Shown: positions 9,035 to 17,953, counted from the first letter of the stretch. The stretch is DNA of 64,000 nucleotides from Maritalea sp049801075 (GCF_049801075.1 NZ_JBNAGG010000001.1:372001-436000); one strand, 5' to 3'. Numbers and translations: made by a program. Notes: generated by a model not told the origin, from the letters alone.

Positions 9035-9196
9035 ATGCCTCGCACGCTAATGACCTCTATCAAAGACCTTCTACACATCCGTCAAACCCTATTAGAGCTG
9101 GATTGCAGCGTTACAGCGGAAAATGATCACCTCGGATTGTTTAAGCCTGAAATTCAAATTGATACAGGCAATCGCTCACAAAGAACCACTTCTTAA
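9035..9196 (+). CDS. candidate small protein, 53 residues, unknown function
   Basis: I do not recognise this product. The reading frame MPRTLMTSIKDLLHIRQ... ends in ...NRSQRTTS. Three signs support it: an AAGGA ribosome-binding site at 9023-9027 with seven-base spacing, a promoter-like pair of elements at 8970-8997, and a position in an otherwise gene-free 439-base gap just upstream of another very small gene. The first half could form an amphipathic helix (SIKDLLHIRQTLLELD). It has no signal peptide or membrane segment. A chance frame of this length cannot be excluded. Confidence 0.45.
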   Translation: MPRTLMTSIKDLLHIRQTLLELDCSVTAENDHLGLFKPEIQIDTGNRSQRTTS

Positions 9197-9202
9197 CCAG
9201 CA

Positions 9203-9236
9203 TTGCAAAATACGCATAGGCGCGTTGCAAAAATAC
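9203..9236 (+). repeat. tandem TTGCAAAA(A)TAC direct repeats upstream of the DUF1127 gene
   Basis: TTGCAAAATAC at 9203-9213 recurs as TTGCAAAAATAC at 9225-9236, 22 bases apart, about two helical turns. This spacing is compatible with a regulator binding one face of the DNA. The repeats lie about 80-110 bases upstream of the DUF1127 start. Confidence 0.35.
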
Positions 9237-9315
9237 CGTCTACTCATGCGCAAAGAGCAGGACTATATACAGGTCAACAAACGGAACACACCACTGCAAA
9301 CCAAGGAGATGAGCA

Positions 9316-9465
9316 ATGGATTTTGGTAAAACTTTTCGCCGCTGGGCTTCATACCGCAAAACTGTTCGTGAACTGAGCGTTCTTGATGATCGTGAATTGA
9401 ACGATTTGGGCATTACACGCGGTGACATTCAGCCTTTGGCTCGTGAGCATGCAGAACGCATCTAA
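9316..9465 (+). CDS. DUF1127 (YjiS-like) small protein
   Basis: This 49-residue protein has the DUF1127 pattern: an N-terminal basic/aromatic part (FGKTFRRWASYRKTVREL) followed by LDDRELNDLGITRGDI, the hallmark LxDRxLxDIGI-type motif. Members are short arginine-rich proteins of alpha- and gammaproteobacteria; some have been linked to RNA binding, sRNA turnover and phosphate or carbon stress responses. The start has a near-perfect AAGGAG box with seven-base spacing, and a strong terminator follows, so it is an independent, probably highly expressed transcript. Its specific role here is unknown. Confidence 0.88.
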   Translation: MDFGKTFRRWASYRKTVRELSVLDDRELNDLGITRGDIQPLAREHAERI

Positions 9466-9503
9466 TGCGTTAAGCACACTCCAAGACCTCCCAAATCTTT
9501 AAG

Positions 9504-9531
9504 CACCCGCGACTTTCGCGGGTGTTTTTTT
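9504..9531 (+). terminator. intrinsic terminator of the DUF1127 gene
   Basis: A perfect nine-base-pair stem (CACCCGCGA with TCGCGGGTG) closes a three-base loop and is followed directly by seven T residues. Confidence 0.92.
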
Positions 9532-9580
9532 GTGCGTAAATTTTGTTGCGTTAATCCCCTATTCCTTGCTAACTGGCCAC

Positions 9581-10966
9581 ATGACAGATCAATCAAAAAT
9601 TTTGCATATTGTAGGCGGCGGGCTTGCCGGTTCTGAAGCGGCTTGGCAAGCAGCAGAACTTGGTGTTCAAGTCGTGTTGCATGAAATGCGCCCCGTGCGT
9701 GAAACCGATGCTCACCAAACCGATGGTTTGGCCGAGCTGGTTTGTTCAAACTCTTTTCGCTCTGATGATTACGAAAACAATGCGGTGGGATTGCTGCACG
9801 AAGAGATGCGCCGATGCAATTCGGTGATTATGGCTGCAGCTGATAAGGCAAAACTGCCTGCTGGCGGCGCACTTGCGGTTGACCGGGATGTTTTTTCGGA
9901 AGATGTGACGGCACGGCTTGAAGCACATCAAAACATTACCATTGAGCGCGGCGAAGTGGATGGCTTGCCACCGAAAGAGTGGCAACATGTGATTATTGCT
10001 ACTGGCCCGCTGACATCTGAGGCGCTGGCCCATGGCATTCAATCGCTTACTGGTGAAGATTCGCTGTCGTTTTTTGACGCTATTGCGCCAATTATCCATA
10101 AGGAAAGCATCAATTTTGATGTTGTTTGGGCGCAATCTCGTTATGACAAGGCCGGGCCTGGCGGCACGGGCGCCGACTATCTCAACTGCCCGATGGATGA
10201 AGAGCAATATAACGCGTTTATCGATGCGCTTTTGGCAGGTGATAAAACTGAATTCAAAGAGTGGGAGAATGTTCCCTATTTTGATGGCTGCTTGCCGATC
10301 GAAGTGATGGCGGAACGTGGCCGAGAAACACTTCGCTTTGGCCCTATGAAGCCAGTTGGCTTGACCAATCCCAACAATCCCGAAGTTAAGCCACACGCCA
10401 TTGTGCAATTGCGACAAGACAATGCGTTGGGCACGCTGTGGAATATGGTGGGGTTTCAAACCAAATTGAAATATGGCGTGCAAGCGGAAATCTTCCGCAT
10501 GATCCCCGGATTGGAAGATGCTAAGTTTGCACGGCTTGGTGGGTTGCACCGCAACACATTTTTGAACTCGCCTGCCCTGCTGGATGGTCAAATGCGCTTG
10601 AAGGCTGATCCTCGGATGCGTTTCGCTGGACAAGTGACTGGCGTTGAGGGCTATGTCGAAAGCGCTGGGCTTGGCCTTGTTGTTGGCCGTTTGGCAGCCA
10701 ATGAGATTTTGGGCAACCAACTCGATGCACCACCGAAGACCACTGCGCTCGGCGCGTTGGTGAACCACATCACTGGTGGCCATTTGGCAGACGAAACGAA
10801 TGGAATAAAAAGCTTCCAGCCCATGAACGTTAATTTCGGTCTATTTCCGCCCATTGAGGTGACCAAGCCTGAAGGTGTGAAGCGTTGGCGCGGCCCTGAC
10901 CGGGGCAAAGCAAAAAAGCGGGCGACCTCTGCCCGTGCGCTCGAGCATTTGGAACAGTGGCGCTAA
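9581..10966 (+). CDS. trmFO: folate-dependent tRNA (uracil-54) methyltransferase TrmFO
   Basis: This enzyme makes ribothymidine at tRNA position 54 using methylenetetrahydrofolate and FADH2. The 461-residue protein starts with an FAD-binding Rossmann motif GGGLAGSEAAW at residues 12-22. The two cysteines implicated in catalysis in this family appear as C55 in AELVCSNSF and C237 in DGCLPIE. The ATG at 9581 matches the family N-terminus; upstream in-frame sequence to 9530 has no such match. There is no strong ribosome-binding site. The gene ends tail to tail with the DUF4153 gene, with a four-base overlap. Confidence 0.95.
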   Translation: MTDQSKILHIVGGGLAGSEAAWQAAELGVQVVLHEMRPVRETDAHQTDGLAELVCSNSFRSDDYENNAVGLLHEEMRRCNSVIMAAADKAKLPAGGALAVDRDVFSEDVTARLEAHQNITIERGEVDGLPPKEWQHVIIATGPLTSEALAHGIQSLTGEDSLSFFDAIAPIIHKESINFDVVWAQSRYDKAGPGGTGADYLNCPMDEEQYNAFIDALLAGDKTEFKEWENVPYFDGCLPIEVMAERGRETLRFGPMKPVGLTNPNNPEVKPHAIVQLRQDNALGTLWNMVGFQTKLKYGVQAEIFRMIPGLEDAKFARLGGLHRNTFLNSPALLDGQMRLKADPRMRFAGQVTGVEGYVESAGLGLVVGRLAANEILGNQLDAPPKTTALGALVNHITGGHLADETNGIKSFQPMNVNFGLFPPIEVTKPEGVKRWRGPDRGKAKKRATSARALEHLEQWR

Positions 10967-12714
10967 TTAGCGTCGCTGCCCGTTTTTGCAAATAGATAGA
11001 AATTCAGGCGCGTCACGCGGAACGAGTCATCCGGTTCACGCTCGAGGTTGGCTTCATCCACATATAAAATATATGTTTTGCCCTCCATCGCGATCTCGAT
11101 GCTCCTTTCGCGCAATTTGGTGACGGCCAAATTTTGCGCAGCAATCCATGGCTTGAGATCTAATGAGTGGACCAAAAGATTCCCCTGCTCAACCTGTAAA
11201 TTATTGTTTTTTAGGCTGAAACTATAGCCGCCAGCGCTTTGACCACAACACGGCACCTGAACATGCCCATAAAAGGCAAGTGCCCCTGACAGATTGATTG
11301 GGCTGCTATCATCGAGGCGGAGAAAATCGTTACGCGTGCCCAAGTCTGGAATAAGGTTAGGCAGATCAAGTGTTTCTGCCAGTTTCTCACGCGACACTTC
11401 GCCCTCGATCTCGACACCTTTTGATTGCAGATTTTGGGTGAGCAACGTACGGCCGCTACCAGATTTAAGAAGATAGTTTGCGGCTCCGTTTATTCTTTGT
11501 GCAACCGCTTTGTCTTGTGATTCTTTCCAAATTTCTAAATTTTGCTCAAAACGGGATAGCTGGTTAAGTTGTGACCAATTTTCCATATTGAACGGACCAA
11601 AGGAAATGGGCAGCAACAGGATTGCAGCGAGGGCGGGCAATAGACGAATATCCAGCCGATTGATCACGCCCAATGCGATAATAATGATTGTCCAAGCTGT
11701 TCCTGCGCCTAGCAAAATCCGCTCTGGCGTTAGCCCATAATGGGAGATGCGGATATAGATCGCAAAGGTAAGCATGATGACAGGAATCACCGCAAAGAGC
11801 GGCCAAAGGCGCAGATAGCGGGCGACAAGGGGTTTCTTGCGCATAAAGTGCGGAAATAGCAGAAAATGATTTAGTCCTGCCACGGCGATGAAGCCAATGA
11901 CCATCCACCCGACCGTACCCTCCGGGTATGATTGCTGGACAAGAATCTGGACTGCGTAAGCGATCAAGATCAGCGTATATAGTGCGAGGAATGGCGCAAA
12001 TATATAAAGGCCGAGAAAGCCCACCGCCCCTGACAAAAAGTCTGGATTTTCCATATCTTGGGCTCGATAGTCTTCCAACTCCGGGATGGTGACCAACCAA
12101 TAGATCGGTGCAAACAGAAGACCAGCCAAGGGCACAAGGAAACGATAGATCAGCTTGTCGATTTCAAATCCGAACAGAATGGCCACTGAGCGCTCGATGA
12201 ACATCAAGCCGAACAAAATCACCAAAAATGCCAGGCCCGCGATCATTGCAGACACGATGGAACGATGGTTCATCCACCAAAATAGTTCTTGCTGCTGTTG
12301 CGCTCTGGCCTCGGCTTTGGGCGCCAAAGTGGGTGAAATTGATGTAAGTAGAATCAAGAGCGGCACCCACATAATTGGCAAGCCGATGATTTTGTTCGAG
12401 CCAAAGATGGTGATGCCAATAAGGACCAAGCCAACGATATCGAGCGTCCACGAAACTGTTCGCTTGATTACGCCGCTTTCGACCATGAGCTGCGTGGCCA
12501 CAGCCAAAAGAGCTGCCAGTGAAAATGTTGCGAAAGATTTGCCGAGAAAGCTACCGCCAGATGCATCTGGCGCGTTTAGTTCGACCAAATACAGCGCGGC
12601 TGCCACGATGACAAAGCAAATGGAAACGGGGAAACGCTGCGCGGTGCGGCTTAGTTCGGGCCCCAAACGATTTCGCCATTTTTCAAAGGCGCTTTGCTCA
12701 ACCGTTTCGACCAT
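10963..12714 (-). CDS. DUF4153 polytopic membrane protein
   Basis: This is a 583-residue inner-membrane protein with about a dozen hydrophobic segments across residues 25-400, followed by a soluble C-terminal part with a Cys-Cys pair (QVPCCGQSAGG). The architecture fits the DUF4153 family, whose function is not established. The ATG at 12714 has GGAG seven bases upstream; the longer frame to 12747 lacks that. It is downstream of, and probably co-transcribed with, the squalene-synthase-like gene (ten-base gap). The assignment rests on membrane topology and alphaproteobacterial context rather than a sharp motif. Confidence 0.7.
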   Translation of the reverse strand: MVETVEQSAFEKWRNRLGPELSRTAQRFPVSICFVIVAAALYLVELNAPDASGGSFLGKSFATFSLAALLAVATQLMVESGVIKRTVSWTLDIVGLVLIGITIFGSNKIIGLPIMWVPLLILLTSISPTLAPKAEARAQQQQELFWWMNHRSIVSAMIAGLAFLVILFGLMFIERSVAILFGFEIDKLIYRFLVPLAGLLFAPIYWLVTIPELEDYRAQDMENPDFLSGAVGFLGLYIFAPFLALYTLILIAYAVQILVQQSYPEGTVGWMVIGFIAVAGLNHFLLFPHFMRKKPLVARYLRLWPLFAVIPVIMLTFAIYIRISHYGLTPERILLGAGTAWTIIIIALGVINRLDIRLLPALAAILLLPISFGPFNMENWSQLNQLSRFEQNLEIWKESQDKAVAQRINGAANYLLKSGSGRTLLTQNLQSKGVEIEGEVSREKLAETLDLPNLIPDLGTRNDFLRLDDSSPINLSGALAFYGHVQVPCCGQSAGGYSFSLKNNNLQVEQGNLLVHSLDLKPWIAAQNLAVTKLRERSIEIAMEGKTYILYVDEANLEREPDDSFRVTRLNFYLFAKTGSDAN

Positions 12715-12724
12715 CTGAACGCTC

Positions 12725-13588
12725 CTACTTGCGCAAACCCCAACCAATTAGTTTGAGTATTTTGCGCCAATCCGACATTTTTGCGGCATGCCAATCGCCC
12801 TTTTCCAGAGCTTTTTGCATATTGGTCAAATCACTCTCGACAAATGGCCAAAGTGCAAAGGCAGATTTCGCAGCCCCGGGACAAGTTCCCATCGCCTTCC
12901 TCGCCTTATCTAGATGCGCACGAGCATCTTCGGCGCACGAGTTAAGCGCTTGTACAATTTTATCTTTTTCCGTGCCAGCGAAGATGTCAGTGTCCTTCAA
13001 TCCAAAGGCCTCGAACACATTTAGGGGCAAGAAAACTTGGGCGCGACGGCGATCATGCTCAAAGCTGTAAAGTGCACGCGTGTATGTTTGGGCAACGCCC
13101 AAATGGCCTGATGCATCGTTAAACTGTTCTGGCTCTTCACTCTCAGTGGCGCAAATCTGGGCAGCATATTGAAAAACAATCGAGCTTACCTCACCCGCAT
13201 AACCTTCAAACTGGTTTTGGTTTGGCATCGGATCTTGATACAAATCGAATCGCCGCGCCGCGACCATGCGCAAAAGGGGCACTTTGGACAGTTGACGGGT
13301 TTCGATGGTTTCAAACAAAGCCTTTGCCAAAGGATTGCTTTCAACATCACCGTGCGTTTCACCATCGAGAGCATCATGCCAAAATTGAAGGCGAATCTCG
13401 CCGGGCATCGGTTCGCTTATGCGATGGCGCACCGCAGCCAATTCTGCAGCAAAAGCAAACAGCGTTTGCACCGACATTCGAGCCTGTTGTGGCAAAACCA
13501 AACTGGCCAAATAGGCATCCCGATCAAGCTCACGTAGCTGAGCCGAGATGATTGCGGCTTGATCACCCTTTTCTTGGGATTGCGTCAT
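12725..13588 (-). CDS. squalene/phytoene synthase-like protein, NDUFAF6 type
   Basis: The 287-residue protein has the isoprenoid-synthase helical fold of squalene/phytoene synthases, seen in RLQFWHDALDG (66-76) and GYAGEVSSIVFQYA (129-142). The two aspartate-rich motifs that bind substrate Mg2+ in true synthases are not present: the first region reads AFAAELAAVRHRI (45-57) and the second GVAQTYTRALYSFEHD (164-179). This is the pattern of the NDUFAF6 subfamily, which in mitochondria acts in assembly of respiratory complex I. It overlaps the Mth938-like gene by four bases and belongs to the secDF cluster, as in many alphaproteobacteria. A catalytic synthase role is therefore unlikely. Confidence 0.82.
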   Translation of the reverse strand: MTQSQEKGDQAAIISAQLRELDRDAYLASLVLPQQARMSVQTLFAFAAELAAVRHRISEPMPGEIRLQFWHDALDGETHGDVESNPLAKALFETIETRQLSKVPLLRMVAARRFDLYQDPMPNQNQFEGYAGEVSSIVFQYAAQICATESEEPEQFNDASGHLGVAQTYTRALYSFEHDRRRAQVFLPLNVFEAFGLKDTDIFAGTEKDKIVQALNSCAEDARAHLDKARKAMGTCPGAAKSAFALWPFVESDLTNMQKALEKGDWHAAKMSDWRKILKLIGWGLRK

Positions 13589-13977
13589 TTGCCACGCTCA
13601 ACTGCCAAAAAAGCTGCCGCGACTGCGCGTTTTTCACCCAATAGAACATTATATGTGCGGGCTGCTGCGCCAGTGCTCATCGGTTCGGTAATGATGTTCA
13701 AATCACGACCGGCTTGTTTGATTGGTTTTTCAAGCATCAGTAGCTGATCGCCTGTGCCAACAAAAAGCACATCAATTTGGTCCGCTTCGGCCCAAACCTT
13801 CTCCAAACTTGCATGGGTAATTTGGGCGGCACTCGTGACATCCCACTCGTGCATACCTGAAGGCAGACACAATAGTGAGCCTTTGTGAGACATTTCGCCA
13901 AAGCGGAAGCCCCCATTGCCATAGGCGTCAATGGGGACCTGATATTTGAGAAAGCCTTTGTCCGCTTGCGTGGTCAA
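13585..13977 (-). CDS. Mth938-like (DUF498, NDUFAF3 family) protein
   Basis: This is a 130-residue soluble protein of the Mth938-like fold, recognised from the central IDAYGNGGFRFGEM, HEWDVTSAAQI and DVLFVGTGDQLLML segments. The mitochondrial relative NDUFAF3 is a complex I assembly factor, and conserved linkage of its bacterial homologues with secDF has been noted in the literature. Here it sits two bases downstream of secDF and overlaps the NDUFAF6-like gene, so the three are one transcription unit. A role in biogenesis of membrane complexes is inferred from that link. Confidence 0.88.
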   Translation of the reverse strand: MTTQADKGFLKYQVPIDAYGNGGFRFGEMSHKGSLLCLPSGMHEWDVTSAAQITHASLEKVWAEADQIDVLFVGTGDQLLMLEKPIKQAGRDLNIITEPMSTGAAARTYNVLLGEKRAVAAAFLAVERGK

Positions 13978-13979
13978 CT

Positions 13980-16523
13980 CTAAACCGACGCCCCGTCTGC
14001 GCGGCGCTCTTCTTTTTTCGCTGCTTCTTTACGTTGTGTCAGGTTGAAGTTGATCAACAATGGTGACGCAATAAAGATGGTTGAATAGGTACCAACCAGC
14101 ACGCCCCAAGCCATCGCAATGGTGAAGCTGCGGATCACCTCGCCGCCGAAGATGACCAATGCGCCCAATGCAAGCAAAGTGGTGATCGATGTCAGGATCG
14201 TACGGGATAGTGTTTGGTTGACCGACATATTCAGCAGCTCGGGAATGCTCATCTTGCGATATTTGCGCAAGTTCTCGCGCACCCGGTCGTAAATCACCAC
14301 CGTATCGTTGAGCGAGTAGCCCACAATGGTCAAAATCGCCGCAATAGAGGCCAGATTAAACTCAAGCCCGGTGATTGCGAACAAGCCAATGGTGAGCAAA
14401 ACGTCGTGCACCAACGCTGCAACAGCGCCGACAGCAAACTGCCATTCAAATCGCATCCAGATATAGCCCAACACGGCAATAATGGCAGCTACAACGGCCA
14501 GAGTGCCAGTTTGTGCGAGTTCACCAGATACGGTTGGACCGACAACCTCTGAGCGGCGACGGTCGTAACCAACAGCCTCAACCGCATCGATCACTTTCGT
14601 GACGGCTTCTTGCTGGGCAACGTCTCCACCTGGCTGTGTTTCAACGCGGATAAGCACGTCTTTTTCACTGCCAAATTCTTGAACTTGCACGTCACCTAAA
14701 TCTAGCGCACCAACGATTTCACGCAATTGCGCAATATCAGCTGGTCCCTCAATGGATTGAACTTCAATCGCTGAGCCACCTTTAAAGTCGATGCCGAGAT
14801 TGAGTCCCTTTGCCCCAAACAAAGACAGTGAGCCAACGATCAAGACTGCAGAGAAAATATAGGCAAGCTTGCGGAAGTTCATGAACTCCAAATTGAAGTC
14901 TTCCGGCCAAAATTTCAGAAGCGCGATTTTGAGTTCCTTCGGGCGACGACGTGCGTACCAGCGTGAAATCATAAACTGCGTCAACACATAGGCTGTGAAC
15001 AGGGTCGTGATGATACCGATGGCCAATGTTACCGCAAAACCACGAATTGGTCCGGAGCCAAGGAAGAACAGAATTGCAGCGGCAATCAAAGTGGTGACGT
15101 TCGCATCCAAAATGGTGGTGAAGGCACGCTGGAAGCCCGCTTCAATAGCCTGAATGGCTGAGCGCCCTGCCCGCTTTTCCTCGCGAATACGTTCATAAAT
15201 CAAAACATTCGCATCAACGGCCATACCAATGGTCAACACGATACCCGCGATACCCGGCAATGTGAGCGTGGCGCCCAAAAGTGACAATGTACCTAAGATA
15301 AGAGTTACGTTGAGGACCAGTGAGATATTGGCAAATACGCCGAATGTGCCATAGGCCACGACCATAAAGATGATGACCAACAAGCCGCCTACTAAGCCGG
15401 CAGTTTCACCCGCGGCCACACTGTCTGCACCAAGGCTTGGGCCAACTGAACGTTCTTCAATAATATCCAAAGTTGCTGGCAACGCACCTGCCCGCAGCAA
15501 TACAGCAAGATCGTTTGCGCTTTCTGCGGTGAAGTTACCAAAGATTTGGCCGGAGCCGCCTGGAATGGCCGAATTGATCACTGGCGCGGTGATCACTTGG
15601 TTGTCCAATACAACGGCGAAACGTTTGCCAATATTTGCTGCTGTAATCTCCGCAAATTTCACGCCACCACGTGTGTCGAAGCGGAATGAAACGATTGGTG
15701 CGCTTGTTTGTGGGTCAAAGCCCGGCTGCGAATCCACCAGGGATTCGCCGCCAATTGCGACCTCTTCAAACACCAACTCTTCGCCGCCATCCTGGCTTGG
15801 CAAAATCATTGTGCCTTCAGGAAGACCTTGGATTTTGGCTTGTGCCGCGCTCATGGTTGGATGCACCATATGGAATGTGAGACGCGCGGTTTGCGAAATC
15901 ACATCTTTCAAGCGCTCTGAATCATCAAAGCCCGGCACTTGCACAAGAATACGATCATTGCCCTGTCGTTGGATGGTTGGCTCTGTTGTGCCCAGCTCAT
16001 CCACACGACGGCGCACAACCTCGATGGATTGTGCAACAACAGAGGACAAACGCTCGGCGATACCATCTTCAGTCAACTCAATGGTGATCAAATCGTCTGG
16101 TGTCTGGGTGATGATCATTTCATCAACGCCACCTACGCCGCCAAGTGCTTGCGACAGTGGCACATCTAAGGCCTGCAAAGCGCTGACTGCAGTTTGCAAA
16201 TTTTCAGGATCAGTCAACTCAATTGTCAGCTTGGTGCCTTCAGTTTTGATCAAGTGACCAATGGCATTATCGTTTGCGAGAATTGTCCGCGCTTCGCGAC
16301 GCAACTCTTTAATGCGTTCGCTAACGATTTCTTCGCGGTTCACTTCCAAAAGCAGGTGTGAGCCGCCCTGCAAATCCAACCCCAATACAATTTGTTTTTT
16401 CGGCAACCAATCGGGCAGATTGTTCAATGTTGCAGGTGCAACAAAGTTAGGCAAAGTGAACAAAATGCCTGCGAGCGCCACCAGAACAATGAGTGTCGCG
16501 CGGAGTGGAGATGAATTTAGCAT
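13980..16523 (-). CDS. secDF: fused protein translocase subunit SecDF
   Basis: This is the proton-driven accessory translocase that pulls exported proteins out of the SecYEG channel. SecD and SecF are fused in one 847-residue chain. The SecD half starts with a membrane segment (8-27) and the D1 motif LGLDLQGGSHLLLEV (near 47-61), then a large periplasmic domain and a helix bundle containing IGMAVDANVLIYERIREE (near 436). The SecF half begins with a membrane helix near 552, followed by LGIDFKGGSAIEV (near 576) and GYSLNDTVVIYDRVREN (near 738). Twelve helices are expected. It follows yajC by 32 bases in the same direction, the usual order for this complex. Confidence 0.97.
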   Translation of the reverse strand: MLNSSPLRATLIVLVALAGILFTLPNFVAPATLNNLPDWLPKKQIVLGLDLQGGSHLLLEVNREEIVSERIKELRREARTILANDNAIGHLIKTEGTKLTIELTDPENLQTAVSALQALDVPLSQALGGVGGVDEMIITQTPDDLITIELTEDGIAERLSSVVAQSIEVVRRRVDELGTTEPTIQRQGNDRILVQVPGFDDSERLKDVISQTARLTFHMVHPTMSAAQAKIQGLPEGTMILPSQDGGEELVFEEVAIGGESLVDSQPGFDPQTSAPIVSFRFDTRGGVKFAEITAANIGKRFAVVLDNQVITAPVINSAIPGGSGQIFGNFTAESANDLAVLLRAGALPATLDIIEERSVGPSLGADSVAAGETAGLVGGLLVIIFMVVAYGTFGVFANISLVLNVTLILGTLSLLGATLTLPGIAGIVLTIGMAVDANVLIYERIREEKRAGRSAIQAIEAGFQRAFTTILDANVTTLIAAAILFFLGSGPIRGFAVTLAIGIITTLFTAYVLTQFMISRWYARRRPKELKIALLKFWPEDFNLEFMNFRKLAYIFSAVLIVGSLSLFGAKGLNLGIDFKGGSAIEVQSIEGPADIAQLREIVGALDLGDVQVQEFGSEKDVLIRVETQPGGDVAQQEAVTKVIDAVEAVGYDRRRSEVVGPTVSGELAQTGTLAVVAAIIAVLGYIWMRFEWQFAVGAVAALVHDVLLTIGLFAITGLEFNLASIAAILTIVGYSLNDTVVIYDRVRENLRKYRKMSIPELLNMSVNQTLSRTILTSITTLLALGALVIFGGEVIRSFTIAMAWGVLVGTYSTIFIASPLLINFNLTQRKEAAKKEERRADGASV

Positions 16524-16555
16524 CGCAAGAAAACCTAGCGTTCGCGTTTAAAGAA

Positions 16556-16894
16556 TTATTTTTTGTTGTCGTTGACAGGCTCAGCTTTAGTGCGCACGTC
16601 AGCAACCATTGAGCGCAAAACTTTTACACGCACATTTTCAGCGAGCTCAACTTCAAGCTCATTGTCGTCTTTGACACGTGTCACTTTGCCGATGATGCCG
16701 CCATTGGTGACAATCACATCGTTACGACGAATGGCATCAAGCATATTCTTTTGTTCTTTCACACGCTTTTGCTGCGGGCGAATGATCAAAAAGTAGAAAA
16801 TTGGGATGATCAAAAGGATCGGCATCAAGCTGGTCAAATAGTCAGCAGCGCCTGGTGCGCCAGCAGCTTGAGCAAATGCGGGTGAGACAAACAT
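16556..16894 (-). CDS. yajC: Sec translocon accessory subunit YajC
   Basis: YajC is a small single-span inner-membrane partner of SecDF. The 112-residue protein has a short N-terminal periplasmic part, one membrane helix (LMPILLIIPIFYFLIIRP) ending in the typical RPQQKR, and a cytoplasmic domain NDVIVTNGGIIGKV. AAGGAG precedes the ATG. It is the first gene of the yajC-secDF-Mth938-NDUFAF6-like-DUF4153 unit and diverges from the DUF815 gene. Confidence 0.96.
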   Translation of the reverse strand: MFVSPAFAQAAGAPGAADYLTSLMPILLIIPIFYFLIIRPQQKRVKEQKNMLDAIRRNDVIVTNGGIIGKVTRVKDDNELEVELAENVRVKVLRSMVADVRTKAEPVNDNKK

Positions 16895-17052
16895 ACGGAT
16901 ACTCCTTGATGTGGCTTTTGTTCGATTCAGATTTCACATAATCTGCAATAAAACCCAAGCCACGGGTTGGTTTGGTTTTGCGGGAATATATAGGGGGGAT
17001 TTTTGAAATGCAAAGTGAAAACCCCACCTTTTTTCATGAGTTTGGAGCAAAA

Positions 17053-17919
17053 ATGAAATTAAGTGAGTTCTTGGCAGATATCGCGCAGTCTTTGCGCGTG
17101 TTGGCAAGCCGCCCCGTCACTGAAAATGTCAAAATTACTGACGCCAATGCCTATCAATGGGAAGGCAGCGTGAGCCAACTCTTGCCTGTGGATCAGGTCA
17201 ACCGGATTGATCTTGACCTGTTGCAGGGCATTGCCCCGCAAAAAAAGACACTGTTGGACAATAGCTTACAGTTTGCAAAGGGTTATGGCGCCAACAATGC
17301 CCTGCTGTGGGGTGCCAAGGGCATGGGCAAAAGCTCCATTGTCAAAGCCATTCATGGTGAAATTAATGCGCGGGCCCAGAACGAAACGGACATTAAACGT
17401 CTTATACTGGTTGAAATTCATCGGGAGGATATTTCCACCTTGCCCGAATTGATGCGGAAACTGGCGGCTCATGACGCGCAATTTCTCATTTATTGCGACG
17501 ATTTGTCGTTCAGCCCTGAAGAAACGGACTATAAAGCGCTGAAAACCGTATTGGACGGCGGCTTAGAAGGTCGCCCAAAGAATGTTTTGTTTTATGCCAC
17601 GTCAAATCGTCGTCATTTGATGGCTCGGGAAATGATCGACAATGAAGCTCGATCGGCCATTCATTCCAATGAAGCCAATGACGAAAAGATTTCTCTTTCT
17701 GATCGGTTTGGATTGTGGATCGGGTTTCATAATTGCGATCAAGACACCTATTTGGAGATGATCCGAGCCTATTGCGCACATTTTGGAATCGACGAGGATG
17801 AACAAGCGTTACGCGCAGCCGCAATCGAATGGGCACAAACGCGCGGCTCACGTTCTGGCCGAGTGGCTATTCAGTTTGTGCGCCATCTTGCAGGCAAAAA
17901 AGGGCGCGCCATTTCCTGA
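17053..17919 (+). CDS. DUF815 family AAA-type ATPase
   Basis: This cytoplasmic P-loop protein of about 288 residues is of the DUF815 family, whose function is unknown. The Walker A motif is GAKGMGKSSIV and the Walker B-like segment is FLIYCDDLSF; NVLFYATSNRRHL contains the sensor region. The ATG at 17053 fits the family N-terminus and has GGAG five bases upstream; an alternative ATG at 17008, behind a run of six G, would add 15 residues. It diverges from yajC in a layout common to rhizobial genomes. Its last codons overlap the terminator of the convergent lipoprotein gene. Confidence 0.85.
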   Translation: MKLSEFLADIAQSLRVLASRPVTENVKITDANAYQWEGSVSQLLPVDQVNRIDLDLLQGIAPQKKTLLDNSLQFAKGYGANNALLWGAKGMGKSSIVKAIHGEINARAQNETDIKRLILVEIHREDISTLPELMRKLAAHDAQFLIYCDDLSFSPEETDYKALKTVLDGGLEGRPKNVLFYATSNRRHLMAREMIDNEARSAIHSNEANDEKISLSDRFGLWIGFHNCDQDTYLEMIRAYCAHFGIDEDEQALRAAAIEWAQTRGSRSGRVAIQFVRHLAGKKGRAIS

Positions 17920-17928
17920 CGCGCCCTT
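17896..17928 (-). terminator. terminator of the LytM lipoprotein gene, inside the end of the DUF815 gene
   Basis: AAGGGCGCG (17900-17908) pairs with CGCGCCCTT (17920-17928) across an 11-base loop, with an A run at 17896-17901 giving the U tract on the minus strand. The DUF815 stop codon at 17917-17919 lies in the loop. Confidence 0.75.
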
Positions 17929-17953
17929 CAAATTTCTAAGTGATTAGAATTAT

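Noticed and set aside
9123..9329. 68-codon plus-strand frame overlapping the DUF1127 start
   Set aside because: It has no ribosome-binding site and overlaps both the better-supported 53-codon frame and the DUF1127 gene.
9746..10783. 345-codon minus-strand frame
   Set aside because: It lies wholly inside trmFO on the other strand and its product has no recognisable domain.
12725..13588. Reading this gene as a functional phytoene/squalene synthase (carotenoid or hopanoid pathway)
   Set aside because: Both aspartate-rich catalytic motifs are missing and no other isoprenoid gene is nearby; the NDUFAF6-like subgroup fits better.
15370..16257. 295-codon plus-strand frame
   Set aside because: It is antisense to secDF; Ser/Arg-rich low-complexity product, no ribosome-binding site.
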